Of a stretch of DNA of 64,000 nucleotides, positions 45,466-54,374 are shown in pieces. The notes under the pieces were generated by a model, which saw nothing but the letters and a program-made list of their open reading frames with translations, was not told the origin of the DNA and searched no databases. Each line of letters starts with the position of its first letter. Position 1 is the stretch's first letter. Both the position numbers and the translations under genes were made by a program. This stretch comes from Cupriavidus taiwanensis LMG 19424. GTDB taxonomy: Bacteria > Pseudomonadota > Gammaproteobacteria > Burkholderiales > Burkholderiaceae. The stretch covers positions 558,001 to 622,000 of the forward strand of contig NC_010528.1 of assembly GCF_000069785.1 (NCBI RefSeq), read 5' to 3'.

Positions 45466-46236
45466 ATGCAAACTTCGCCTCCGCCACGACCCGCCGCGTA
45501 CACCGAGTCCGCCATGCCGCTGCAGGACCGCACCTATCTGGTCAGCGGCGCGGGCAGGGGCCTGGGCGCCGCCATCTGCCGCACGCTGAGCGCCGCCGGC
45601 GCCGCCGTGATCGTGGCCGATATCGACGACAAGCTTGCGCGCGACAGCGCCGGCGGCCTTGCCGAGGCCGGCGCGCAAGCGTGGCCGCTGCATCTGGACG
45701 TCTCCGATCCCGCCTCCGTGCATGCCGCCTTCGAAGCCGTGCGCGCGCGTGGGGCGCGCCTCGACGGCATCGTCAACAACGCCGCCATCGATATCACGCT
45801 GCCGGTGGATGAGGTCGATGCCGAGACCTGGCGCAAGGTGCTGATGGTCAACCTGTACGGCCCCTATCTGATGACGCATGCCGCCGTGCCGCTGCTGAAG
45901 GCGCAGGGCGGGGGGCATATCGTCAACATCGCGTCGACCGCGTCAAAGCGCGCGTGGCCCAATGCTTCGGCCTACCACGCCACCAAGTGGGGCCTGCTTG
46001 GCTTCTCGCACGCATTGCACGCGGAACTGCGCCCGCACGGGATCAAGGTGTCGGCCATCGTGGCGGGCGGCATGCGTACGCCGTTCCTGCTCGACCGCTT
46101 TCCCGATATCGATCAGGGCAACCTGCAGGATCCGGCCAATGTCGCCAACGCAGTGCGCTTCGTGCTGACGCAGCCCGATGAAACCGTGATCCCCGAGGTG
46201 ATGGTGCTGCCGATGAAGGAGACCTCGTGGCCATGA
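45466..46236 (+). CDS. Short-chain dehydrogenase/reductase of the glycan cluster
   Basis: 256 aa. TYLVSGAGRGLGAAICRTL is the cofactor motif, followed by NNAAIDITLP, catalytic Ser in NIASTASKRAWPNASA and YHATK. The C-terminus ends PEVMVLPMKETSWP. A sugar-oxidising or -reducing role is likely from context. Its stop overlaps the phosphatase start (ATGA). Confidence 0.9.
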   Translation: MQTSPPPRPAAYTESAMPLQDRTYLVSGAGRGLGAAICRTLSAAGAAVIVADIDDKLARDSAGGLAEAGAQAWPLHLDVSDPASVHAAFEAVRARGARLDGIVNNAAIDITLPVDEVDAETWRKVLMVNLYGPYLMTHAAVPLLKAQGGGHIVNIASTASKRAWPNASAYHATKWGLLGFSHALHAELRPHGIKVSAIVAGGMRTPFLLDRFPDIDQGNLQDPANVANAVRFVLTQPDETVIPEVMVLPMKETSWP

Positions 46237-46886
46237 GCTCCGCCAGCGCTTCCGGACGCCAGCTCAGCGCCGCGGTGCTGCTCGACAAGGACGGCACCGT
46301 GCTGCACGACGTCCCCTGCAACGTCGATCCGGCGCGCATGCGGCTTGCGCCAGGCGCGCCCGCCGCGCTGCGGCTGCTGGGCGGCCTGGGCGTGCCGCTG
46401 GTGGTGGTGACGAACCAGCCCGGGGTGGCCCATGGCCTGCATACCGAGGCAGAACTGGTGCCGGTGCGCGATCGGCTGGCGGCGATGTTTGCCGAGCATG
46501 GCGCCGTGCTGGCCGGCTTCCTGTATTGCCCGCATCATCCTGAAGGGCGGGTCGCTCCCTACGCGCGCGCGTGCCTGTGCCGCAAGCCCATGCCCGGGAT
46601 GCTGCTGCAGGCCGCCGCGGCATGGCGGCTCGATCTGGCGCGGTCCTGGATGATCGGCGATATCCTGAACGACGTCGAGGCCGGCAACCGCGCCGGGTGC
46701 ACCACCGTGCTGGTCGACTGCGGCAACGAGACCGAATGGCAGCTGTCGCCCGCGCGCCAGGCTGACTACGTGGTGCGCACGCTCGACGCCGCCGCGCGCC
46801 TGGTGGTTGCGCGCATGCGGGCCGCGGACCCGGCCGGCGCGGCAGCATCGAAGGCCGCGTCGCCATCCCATGCGGAGGCGCCATGA
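46233..46886 (+). CDS. HAD-IIIA phosphatase, GmhB-like (heptose bisphosphate phosphatase family)
   Basis: 217 aa. HAD motif I is LLDKDGTVLHD with nucleophile D18 and D20; motif II is VVVTNQPGVAHG. The Zn-binding loop CPHHPEG plus CLCRKPMPGM is characteristic of GmhB, as is motif III-IV MIGDILNDVEAGNRAGC. GmhB dephosphorylates heptose-1,7-bisphosphate on the way to ADP-heptose. A C-terminal Ala-rich tail of about 25 residues is extra. Overlaps both neighbours by 4 bp. Confidence 0.88.
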   Translation: MSSASASGRQLSAAVLLDKDGTVLHDVPCNVDPARMRLAPGAPAALRLLGGLGVPLVVVTNQPGVAHGLHTEAELVPVRDRLAAMFAEHGAVLAGFLYCPHHPEGRVAPYARACLCRKPMPGMLLQAAAAWRLDLARSWMIGDILNDVEAGNRAGCTTVLVDCGNETEWQLSPARQADYVVRTLDAAARLVVARMRAADPAGAAASKAASPSHAEAP

Positions 46887-48124
46887 ACTGGCAATCCGCG
46901 CGCAGCGTGCTGTGCGTGCGCCTCGATAATATGGGCGACGTGCTGATGAGCACGCCGGCGATGCAGGCCCTGGCCGAGGCGCTGCCGGGCCGACGGCTGA
47001 CATTGCTGACTTCGCGCAGCGCGGCGGCGCTGGCGCCGCACCTGCCGATGGTCAGTCGCGTGCTGGCGTGGGACGCACCGTGGGCCAGGCACACCGAGGC
47101 TCAGGTGGCACCGGCTCCCGGACCGGAGATCGCCGCGTGCGCGCGCTGGCTGGCGCGCTTCCGTTTCGACGCGGCCGTGATCTTTACCGTCTACAGCCAG
47201 AGCCCCCTGCCCGCCGCGGTGCTGTGCGCGCTGGCGGGCATTCCGCTGCGGCTGGCCTGCTGCCGCGAGAACCCGTACACGCTGCTGAGCGACTGGATTC
47301 CCGACACCGAGCCGGGCACGCTGCCGGGACAGCGTCCGCGCCACGAGGCGCAGCGCCAGCTCGACCTGGTGGCGCAGGTGGGAGCCGTCGCGCGCGATAC
47401 GCGCCTGCGTTTTCGCGTGCTGGCGTCGGACCGCAGCGCCGTCGCGGGGCGCCTGGCCGCGATCCGCGGCGGACGCAGCGGGCCGGTGGTGGTGGTGCAT
47501 CCCGGCGCCAGCGCGCCGTCGCGGCGCTGGCCGCCGGCGCGCTTTGCCCAGGTGGCGCACGCGCTCGCGGTGAAAGCCGGTGCGCACGTGCTGGTGACCG
47601 GTGATGCCGCCGAGCACGACATCGTGCGCGCGGTCTGCGCCGCTGCCGGCCACGCGCGCGTGGTGCCGCTCGCCGGCGCCTTGCGCCTGGGCGAAATGGG
47701 CGCGCTCATCGAAGCCGCCGACCTGCTGGTGTCGAACAACACCGGGCCGGTCCACCTCGCCGCCGCGCTGGGCACGCCGGTGGTGGACCTGTACGCGCTG
47801 ACCAACCCGCAGCACACGCCGTGGCAGGTGCCGCACCGCACGCTGTTTGCCGATGTGCCGTGCCGCTATTGCTACAAGAGCATGTGTCCGCAGGGGCACC
47901 ATCGCTGCCTGGAAGATGTGCCGGCCGCGCACGCGGTGCAGGCCGCGCTGGCGCTGCTGGGTGGCAATCCCGACAGCATGCCCGCGGTCGAACTGCCGTG
48001 GCCGGGCGTGGGCGCAGCCGCTGCGACGCCTCCTGAGTTCGATGCCGTGCCGGCGATGCCGGACGACAGTGCAACCCGCCACCTCCCACACGACGAGGCT
48101 GAACATGTACACCCTTGGCATTAA
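46883..48124 (+). CDS. Family 9 glycosyltransferase (ADP-heptosyltransferase-like)
   Basis: 413 aa. N-terminal VRLDNMGDVLMSTPAMQALA and C-terminal VHPGASAPSRRWPPARFAQV and NNTGPVHLAAALGTPVVDLY are the GT9 signatures. A cysteine-rich stretch CRYCYKSMCPQGHHRCLEDV near the end is common in the subset of GT9 proteins outside LPS core synthesis. Probably adds a heptose from an ADP-heptose donor. A 20-bp overlap with the next gene indicates coupling. Confidence 0.9.
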   Translation: MNWQSARSVLCVRLDNMGDVLMSTPAMQALAEALPGRRLTLLTSRSAAALAPHLPMVSRVLAWDAPWARHTEAQVAPAPGPEIAACARWLARFRFDAAVIFTVYSQSPLPAAVLCALAGIPLRLACCRENPYTLLSDWIPDTEPGTLPGQRPRHEAQRQLDLVAQVGAVARDTRLRFRVLASDRSAVAGRLAAIRGGRSGPVVVVHPGASAPSRRWPPARFAQVAHALAVKAGAHVLVTGDAAEHDIVRAVCAAAGHARVVPLAGALRLGEMGALIEAADLLVSNNTGPVHLAAALGTPVVDLYALTNPQHTPWQVPHRTLFADVPCRYCYKSMCPQGHHRCLEDVPAAHAVQAALALLGGNPDSMPAVELPWPGVGAAAATPPEFDAVPAMPDDSATRHLPHDEAEHVHPWH

Positions 48125-49862
48125 CGCCGCCTACCATGACTCTGCCGCCTGCCTGGTGCGCGATGGCGAGGTCATCGCCGCGGCGGAGGACGAGCGCTTC
48201 ACCCACATCAAGCACGGCAAGCGCCCGGTGCCGTTCACGGCGTGGGAGCTGCCGTTCCACGCCATCGACTATTGCCTGGCCGAGGCCGGCATCGCGCTGC
48301 GCGACGTCGACCATGTCGCCTATGCCTTCGATCCCGCGCTGATGCTGGGCGCGCGCCGGCATGACGCCACCGTGACGCTGCCGCTGGAGCCGTCGGCGCA
48401 CGGTGCCGCCAGCGGGCATGAGTCGCCGTGGGACCCGCTGTTCCTGTCGTACGTGGTCAACGCGCCGCGGCAACTGGCCAGCGGCGCGCCGCACCACCTG
48501 GCCGCGCGCTTCCGGGGCGTGCGCCACGACGGGCCGTTCCGCTGGCATTTCGTCGAGCACCACATGGGGCATGAAGCCAGCGCTTTTCTGGCGGCGCCGT
48601 TCGCGCGCTGCGCAGTGCTGACCATGGACGGGCGCGGCGAGCGCGCCACCACCAGCTACGGCGTGTTCGACGGCAAGGCGTACCGGCGCATCAAGCAGAT
48701 CGACCTGCCGGACTCGCTTGGGCTGCTGTACGAACGCGTTACGCGCCACCTGGGCTTCCTGCATTCGTCGGACGAGTACAAGGTGATGGCATTGGCGTCC
48801 TACGGCAAGCCCGCGCATCTCGGCGTGTTCCGCGACATGGTCCGGCGCGATGCCGAAGGCGGCTACCGCGTGTCGCAACCGGACCTGGCGGCGTTGCTGG
48901 GGCCGCCGCGCCAGCGCGGCGAGGCCTTCGGCGCCGCGCATTTCGATATCGCGCGCTCGCTGCAGGAGGTGCTGGAGGAAACCGTGGTCGGCATGACCAC
49001 CTGGCTGGCCGAGGCCACCGGCGAACGGCACCTGGCCATGGCCGGCGGCGTGGCGCTGAATTGCGTGATGAACGCGCGCGTACGTGACCAGAGCCCGTTC
49101 GACGAGGTCTGGGTGCAGCCCGCCGCCGGCGACGCCGGCACCGCGCTGGGCGCGGCGCTGTGGATCGACTTCCTGCAGCGCGGACGTCCGGCGCGGCAAT
49201 GGTCGATGGAACACGCCTACCTGGGGCCGGCATATGGCGAGGACGAGATCGCGGCCTTCCTCGACTGGGCCAGGCTGCCTTACCGCCGGCTCGACGACCT
49301 GGCAGGGCAGACCGCCGAGCTGCTGGCGCAGAACAAGATCATCGGCTGGTTCCAGGGTCGCATGGAGTTCGGCCCGCGCGCGCTGGGCGCGCGCTCGATC
49401 CTGGCCTCGCCGATCGATCCCGGCATGCAGCAGCGGTTGAACCAGATCAAGGACCGCGAAGACTTCCGCCCGGTGGCGCCGGTGGTGATGCAGGAGCGCG
49501 CCGCGGACTGGTTCAGCGCGGCCAAGCCCGGCCGCGGCGAGGCGCCGTTCATGCTGTTCATCTACGACGTGCGCCCCGAGCAGGCGGCGCGCATCCCCGC
49601 GGTCTGCCATGTCGATGGTACCGCGCGCGTGCAGACTGTGCGCCGCGAGCAGAACCCGGCCTACTATGACTTGCTGGCCGCGTTCGAGCGCCGCACCGGC
49701 GTGCCGATCCTGGTCAATACCTCGTTCAACACGCGCGGCGAACCGATCGTGTGCACGCCGCGCGATGCGGTCGAGTGCTTCTGGACCTCGCCGCTGGACG
49801 CGCTGGTGATCGGCCCGTTCCTGCTGGAGAAGCCTGCGGGAGGTGCCCATGCAAAGGCCTGA
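48105..49862 (+). CDS. NodU/CmcH-family O-carbamoyltransferase
   Basis: 585 aa. The N-terminal domain begins YTLGINAAYHDSAACLVRDG and carries the HHMGHEASAF metal and carbamoyl-phosphate region. The C-terminal YrdC-like half has WFQGRMEFGPRALGARSIL and SFNTRGEPIVCTP. The family transfers carbamoyl from carbamoyl phosphate through carbamoyl-AMP to a sugar hydroxyl, as in Nod factors and antibiotics. In this cluster the likely acceptor is a glycan sugar (inference). Confidence 0.93.
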   Translation: MYTLGINAAYHDSAACLVRDGEVIAAAEDERFTHIKHGKRPVPFTAWELPFHAIDYCLAEAGIALRDVDHVAYAFDPALMLGARRHDATVTLPLEPSAHGAASGHESPWDPLFLSYVVNAPRQLASGAPHHLAARFRGVRHDGPFRWHFVEHHMGHEASAFLAAPFARCAVLTMDGRGERATTSYGVFDGKAYRRIKQIDLPDSLGLLYERVTRHLGFLHSSDEYKVMALASYGKPAHLGVFRDMVRRDAEGGYRVSQPDLAALLGPPRQRGEAFGAAHFDIARSLQEVLEETVVGMTTWLAEATGERHLAMAGGVALNCVMNARVRDQSPFDEVWVQPAAGDAGTALGAALWIDFLQRGRPARQWSMEHAYLGPAYGEDEIAAFLDWARLPYRRLDDLAGQTAELLAQNKIIGWFQGRMEFGPRALGARSILASPIDPGMQQRLNQIKDREDFRPVAPVVMQERAADWFSAAKPGRGEAPFMLFIYDVRPEQAARIPAVCHVDGTARVQTVRREQNPAYYDLLAAFERRTGVPILVNTSFNTRGEPIVCTPRDAVECFWTSPLDALVIGPFLLEKPAGGAHAKA

Positions 49863-50835
49863 GCCACGGGTATCGGTGGTGGTACCTACCTGGCGCCGCC
49901 CGGCGCTGCTGGCGCGCTGCCTGCAGGCGCTGTGCGCGCAGCGCCTGCCCGCGCAGGACTACGAGATCCTTATCGCCGACGATGGCTGCGAAGCCCGCAT
50001 CGAACGGCTGGTGGCGCTGATGGCCGCGCAGCATCCGCATCATGCGCTGCGCTATGTGCCAGTGCCCGGCACGCAAGGGCCGTCGGGCGCGCGCAATGCG
50101 GGCTGGCGCCGCGCGCTGGCCCCGGTGATCGCATTCACCGACGACGACACCGTGCCGGAGCCGGGCTGGCTCGAAGCCGGCTGCGCGGCGCTGGCGGGCC
50201 AGCCCGAGTGTTGCGCGGTGGCCGGCACCGTGACCGTGCCGCTGCCGGCACGGCCCACCGACCACGAGCGCGATACCGGGGGTCTCGCGCACGCGGAGTT
50301 TGTCACCGCCAATTGCTTCGTCCGGCGCGATGCGCTGCAGCGCATCGGCGGCTTTGACGAGCGCTTCACGCGCGCCTGGCGCGAGGATTCGGACCTGCAG
50401 TTCCGGCTGATCGAGCAGGTTTGCCCGGTGGGGCGCGCGCCGGCGGCGGTAGTGGCCCATCCGGTGCGGCCCGCCGCGTGGGGCAGCAGCATGGCGGCCC
50501 AGGCGAAGGTGTACTTCGACGCGCTGCTGTACAAGAAGCATCCGCGCCTGTACCGGCAGCGCATCCGGCGCGTGCCGCCTTGGCATTACTACGCGACGGT
50601 GCTGGCGCTGCTGGCCGCGCCGATCGCGTGGCTGGCAGGCGCGCCCGCCGTGGCCGCGGCAGCGGGCCTGTCGTGGCTGGGATTTACCGTGGCATTCTGC
50701 GCGCGGCGCCTGCGCGGCGCCGCGCTGACGCCGGCCCATGTGGCCGAGATGGCCGTCACCTCCATGCTGATACCGCCGCTGTCGCTGTACTGGCGGCTGC
50801 GCGGCGCGCTGGCGTTCCGGGTGGTGTTCCTATGA
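49849..50835 (+). CDS. Family 2 glycosyltransferase with C-terminal membrane helices
   Basis: 328 aa from ATG 49849 (GGGAGG upstream; a GTG two codons earlier is less likely). The GT-A core is RVSVVVPTWRRPALLARCLQ, DDG and DDD (VIAFTDDDTVPEPGWLEAG), with an acceptor loop FTRAWREDSDLQFRL. Two hydrophobic segments from about residue 245 (YATVLALLAAPIAWLAG) and a re-entrant C-terminal tail anchor it to the membrane. Overlaps the next gene as ATGA. Confidence 0.9.
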   Translation: MQRPEPRVSVVVPTWRRPALLARCLQALCAQRLPAQDYEILIADDGCEARIERLVALMAAQHPHHALRYVPVPGTQGPSGARNAGWRRALAPVIAFTDDDTVPEPGWLEAGCAALAGQPECCAVAGTVTVPLPARPTDHERDTGGLAHAEFVTANCFVRRDALQRIGGFDERFTRAWREDSDLQFRLIEQVCPVGRAPAAVVAHPVRPAAWGSSMAAQAKVYFDALLYKKHPRLYRQRIRRVPPWHYYATVLALLAAPIAWLAGAPAVAAAAGLSWLGFTVAFCARRLRGAALTPAHVAEMAVTSMLIPPLSLYWRLRGALAFRVVFL

Positions 50836-51959
50836 ATGCATGCGTCGAGCCGGTCACGGCGTTGCCCCTGGTACAGCATCGGTCGCGGCGCCGCACGGCG
50901 CCGGTACGCGCGCGGCGCATCGCGGTCTTTCGCGCGCTGCAGCTCGGCGACATGCTGTGCGCGGTGCCGGCGCTGCGGGCGCTGCGCGCGGGCGAGCCCG
51001 ATGCCCGCATCACGCTGATCGGCCTGCCGTGGGCGCAGGAGTTCGTATCCCGCTTCAGCGCGCTGGTGGATGACCTGATGGTGTTTCCCGGCGCGCCCGG
51101 GATGCCCGAGCAACCGTGCGCCGAAGCCGCCGCGGGCCCGTTCTACGCGGCCGCGCATGCGGCGCGGTTCGACCTCGCGATCCAGCTGCACGGCAGCGGC
51201 GCGCTCACCAACGCCGTGGTGCAGCGGCTGGGGGCGCGGCGCATGGCCGGCTTCTGCCCGGATCCCGCCGCGGCGCGCTGCAACCGCGCCGGCGTGCTGG
51301 TACCGTGGCCGCAGGGCAACGAAGTGGAGCGGCTGCTGGCGCTGATGCAGGCGCTGGGCTATCCGTGCACGGACCGCAGCCTGGCGTTTCCGCTGCGCCC
51401 GCTCGACCATGCCAGCTGGCGCTTGCTGGCTGCGGAGCATGGGCTGGTTGCCGGCGAATACATCTGCCTGCACGCCGGTGCGCGCATGCTGTCGCGGCGC
51501 TGGCCGGTGGAGCGCTTCGCCGAGGCAGGGCGCGCGCTGCGGCGCCACTGGCAGGTGAAGGTGGTGCTGACCGGCAGCCGCGACGAGTCCGCGCTGGTGG
51601 GCCAGCTGGCGCGGCGCCTGGGCAAGCCGGTGGTGAACCTGTGCGGGCAGACCGCGCTCGGCACGCTGGCCGCGCTGATCCGGGGCGCGCGGCTGCTGTT
51701 GTGCAATGACACCGGGGCTTCGCATATTGCCGCGGCGGTGGGCACGCCCAGCGTGGTGGTTTCCTGCGGCAGCGACAGCGCACGCTGGGCGCCGCTCGAC
51801 ACCACGCTGCACCGCGTGCTGGCCGACCAGCCGGCATGCCGTCCGTGCATGCATCAGTGTTGCCCGGTCGCCGGACACCCGTGCGCGGCAAACATCAGCG
51901 TGGCCAGCGTGGTGGAAGCCGCGCTGGCGTTGGCAGCTCGGGAGCGCAGCCATGGCTAG
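50832..51959 (+). CDS. Family 9 glycosyltransferase (heptosyltransferase-like), second copy
   Basis: 375 aa. RIAVFRALQLGDMLCAVPAL and LLLCNDTGASHIAAAVGTPS give the GT9 assignment, with the Cys-rich CRPCMHQCCPVAGHPCAAN near the end as in the first copy. Overall divergent from the copy at 46883, so the two likely add different residues. Translationally coupled on both sides. Confidence 0.9.
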   Translation: MNACVEPVTALPLVQHRSRRRTAPVRARRIAVFRALQLGDMLCAVPALRALRAGEPDARITLIGLPWAQEFVSRFSALVDDLMVFPGAPGMPEQPCAEAAAGPFYAAAHAARFDLAIQLHGSGALTNAVVQRLGARRMAGFCPDPAAARCNRAGVLVPWPQGNEVERLLALMQALGYPCTDRSLAFPLRPLDHASWRLLAAEHGLVAGEYICLHAGARMLSRRWPVERFAEAGRALRRHWQVKVVLTGSRDESALVGQLARRLGKPVVNLCGQTALGTLAALIRGARLLLCNDTGASHIAAAVGTPSVVVSCGSDSARWAPLDTTLHRVLADQPACRPCMHQCCPVAGHPCAANISVASVVEAALALAARERSHG

Positions 51960-52899
51960 GCGGCTGCGCATCCTGACCTGGCACGTGCACGGGAATTATC
52001 TGTATTACCTGTCGCAGATCCCCCACGAGCTGTACCTGGTCACGCGCGACGACGGCACGCCCGGCTATGCCGGCGCCGGCGGCGCGCTGCCGTGGGGCGC
52101 CAACGTGCATGAGGTGCCTTACGACGCCGTTCCGGCCAGCGACTTCGACTGCGTGCTGTACCAGCATCGCCACCATTACGAGCATGACCGCGTCGCGCTG
52201 CTCAGCGCCGCGCAGCGTGCGCTGCCGGCGATCTACCTGGAGCACGATCCGCCGCAGGAGCATCCCACCAATACGCGCCATCCGGTGCAGGACCCGTCGA
52301 TGCTGCTGGTGCATGTGACGCCGTTCAATGCGCTGATGTGGGACAGCGGCGTCACGCCGTGCCGCGTGATCGAACATGGCGTGCTGGTCGACGAGGCGGT
52401 GCGCTACAGCGGCGAACTGGCGCGCGGCATCAGCGTGGTCAACAACCTGTCGCGGCGCGGCCGCCGGCTCGGCGCAGACCTGTTCGCGCGCGTGCGCGAA
52501 CAGGTGCCGCTGGACCTGGTCGGCATGGCGGCGCAAGAGGCGGGCGGGCTGGGCGAGGTCGCCAACCCGGAACTGGCGGCCTTTGTCGCGCGCTACCGCT
52601 TCTTCTTCAATCCGATCCGCTACACCAGCCTGGGGCTGGCGGTCGTGGAAGCGATGACACTGGGGGTGCCGGTGGTCGGCCTTGCCACCACCGAGCTGGC
52701 CACCGTGATCCAGAGCGGCAACAACGGCTATGTCGATACGCGCATCGAGGTCCTAGTCAGCGTGATGCGCGAACTGCTGGATGATCCGGAGCTGGCGCGG
52801 GTCTGGGGCGAGCGCGGCTGCCGGGTGGCGCGCGAGCGCTTCGGCATCGGGCGCTTCGTTGCGGAGTGGGACGAGACGCTGCGTGCGGTGTGCGCGTGA
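51952..52899 (+). CDS. Family 4-type (group 1) glycosyltransferase
   Basis: 315 aa, GT-B fold, shorter than typical. It begins LRILTWHVHGNYLYYLSQIP and has GISVVNNLSRRGRRLGADLF and YTSLGLAVVEAMTLGVPVVG, where the EX7E motif appears as a weak variant. Last gene of the rightward arm; it starts 8 bp before the end of the preceding gene. The donor sugar is unknown. Confidence 0.88.
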   Translation: MARRLRILTWHVHGNYLYYLSQIPHELYLVTRDDGTPGYAGAGGALPWGANVHEVPYDAVPASDFDCVLYQHRHHYEHDRVALLSAAQRALPAIYLEHDPPQEHPTNTRHPVQDPSMLLVHVTPFNALMWDSGVTPCRVIEHGVLVDEAVRYSGELARGISVVNNLSRRGRRLGADLFARVREQVPLDLVGMAAQEAGGLGEVANPELAAFVARYRFFFNPIRYTSLGLAVVEAMTLGVPVVGLATTELATVIQSGNNGYVDTRIEVLVSVMRELLDDPELARVWGERGCRVARERFGIGRFVAEWDETLRAVCA

Positions 52900-52915
52900 A
52901 CACGGCACGCGCTGG

Positions 52916-53347
52916 CTAGCCGGGCAAGCCGTTATTGCCGCCGTTGTGGCTGCCATGCAGCCGGGCTCGGCTACTCGACGATGCCGTGCAGCACACCAGG
53001 TAATACGCGCGCTTGAACTGCAGCGCCGCTTCCAGCCTGCGCCCGGCGGCCGCTTCAGCAAACGCGGCCTGCAGGCAGCGCTCGATGCTTTCGGCGGTGC
53101 CGTCCTGCTCGAACAGCCCCGGCGCGCGCTGCTCCCATAGCCGCATCAGCACGGCGCGCCGCTGCGCCAGCGTATGCGGCGGCCAGGGGTGGTCGCGGCT
53201 GAGCAGCTCCAGCCGCGTGGCCAGCAGGGTTTCCAGCAGCAGGGTAGGCCTGGCGAAGCGCGCGGGCAGGGGTATGGTCCCGGCCGGCGCCGTGGCATCG
53301 ACAAGTGCCCCAGGCAGGTCCGTGGCGTCAGGCGACCGGTCGGTCAT
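52916..53347 (-). CDS. Hypothetical protein
   Basis: 143 aa from ATG 53347. A helical Ala/Leu/Arg-rich protein with no recognised domain; the middle part (LAQRRAVLMRLWEQRAPGLFE) and AALQFKRAYYLVCC near the end are the only distinctive stretches. It lies 46 bp downstream of the recombinase-like gene on the same strand, so the two may form a unit. Confidence 0.6.
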   Translation of the reverse strand: MTDRSPDATDLPGALVDATAPAGTIPLPARFARPTLLLETLLATRLELLSRDHPWPPHTLAQRRAVLMRLWEQRAPGLFEQDGTAESIERCLQAAFAEAAAGRRLEAALQFKRAYYLVCCTASSSSRARLHGSHNGGNNGLPG

Positions 53348-53393
53348 GGCAGCCGGCCAGGCGCCGCCGAAGCGCGCGTTGCGGCGGCGGGTT

Positions 53394-54041
53394 TCATTCT
53401 GCCGCCGCCTCGGTGGCGGACTCTTCGGTGTCGGCCAAGGCGATCGCTGCCGCACGCTGGGCCAGCGGCTCGGCGGCCCGGATGCGCAGCACGGTCTGGC
53501 GGGACGTGTTGAAGCGCCGCGCGGTCTCGCTGACCGAATAGCCCGCGGACAGCGCGCTCAGTATGGCGTGGCGCTGCTCGGGCGTGTGCTTGGGCGGACG
53601 GCCGACCTGGCGCCCCATAGCCTTGGCCGCGGCCAGGCTCTCGCGCACGCGCACGCTTCGGGTGGCGCCTTCGAGCGCGGCCACGGCACGCAATACCTCG
53701 ACCGCTTCGGGCGGCGTCGCGCTGGCGAGGTCAGCGCGGGACAGCTGCACGCAGTACAGCGCCACGCCGAGCAGGCGGAAGCGCCGGACCGTGTTCAACA
53801 CTTCAGGCACGCTCCAGCCCAGGCTGCACAGGCGCAGCGCCACCACCGCGTCGCCCGGCTGCACCTGGTGCTGCAGCGCGCGCAGGCGCGGGCGCTGCAA
53901 TGCCGGCACCGATGCGGGCGCTGCCTCCCAGAACACGTGTTGCGGGTCGACGCCATAGCCGGCGGCGCCGGCGGCCTGCAGTTCGTCCTGGATGGCCGAC
54001 GGTGCATCGGCGCAATTGGAGTAGAGGAATGTGGTCGGCAT
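53394..54041 (-). CDS. Serine-recombinase-like protein lacking catalytic residues, with HTH domain
   Basis: 215 aa. The fold and HTH match resolvase/invertase proteins: RPRLRALQHQVQPGDAVVALRL, then GRPPKHTPEQRHAILSALSA and YSVSETARRFNTSRQTVLRI as recognition helix. The catalytic set is gone: the LDRLGRS segment, which normally carries two Arg, reads LCSLGWS (72-77), and the N-terminal YxRVST motif reads LYSNCADAP with no Arg-x-Ser. It is therefore probably a DNA-binding regulator rather than a recombinase. Confidence 0.85.
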   Translation of the reverse strand: MPTTFLYSNCADAPSAIQDELQAAGAAGYGVDPQHVFWEAAPASVPALQRPRLRALQHQVQPGDAVVALRLCSLGWSVPEVLNTVRRFRLLGVALYCVQLSRADLASATPPEAVEVLRAVAALEGATRSVRVRESLAAAKAMGRQVGRPPKHTPEQRHAILSALSAGYSVSETARRFNTSRQTVLRIRAAEPLAQRAAAIALADTEESATEAAAE

Positions 54042-54374
54042 GATGGTATCGGGGCGTGGGGCCGCTCGCTTCTTGAGGCGCTCCGGGCAGAGGGATTTCG
54101 TTCCGGCTTGCGGTATCCGCCGCAACTTTCATGCCGCGCGCGCCGGTGCTCGCGCCGGGTGGCGCAACGTCATGCCGGCGCGGAAAACCGATGCGGGCGC
54201 GCATGCGTTGGCCCACGCGCCGCCGCGGGCACAATTACAAGGCTTCGCGCAGGAATTGCAATGACTCGCGGGCGGCTCGCCGCGCGCGCGCCACGGCGCT
54301 GGAGGCGGCATGGGCACGGAACCTGCACCTTGCGGAGCGAAGCCGGAGTGCCGGCTCCCCACCAGGAGAGAACC
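54042..54374. other. 333-bp divergent region (recombinase-like / hemerythrin)
   Basis: No gene supported. It carries the promoters of the two divergent genes. A short GCCGG palindrome (AGCCGG-AGT-GCCGGCT) lies near 54343, just before the hemerythrin gene, with no T-tract. No operator recognised. Confidence 0.45.

Noticed and set aside
47706..49850. 714-residue minus-strand open frame
   Set aside because: Overlaps the GT9 and carbamoyltransferase genes completely; no homology.
53394..54041. Resolvase of a mobile element
   Set aside because: Catalytic residues are missing and no transposase, inverted repeats or invertible segment lie beside it.
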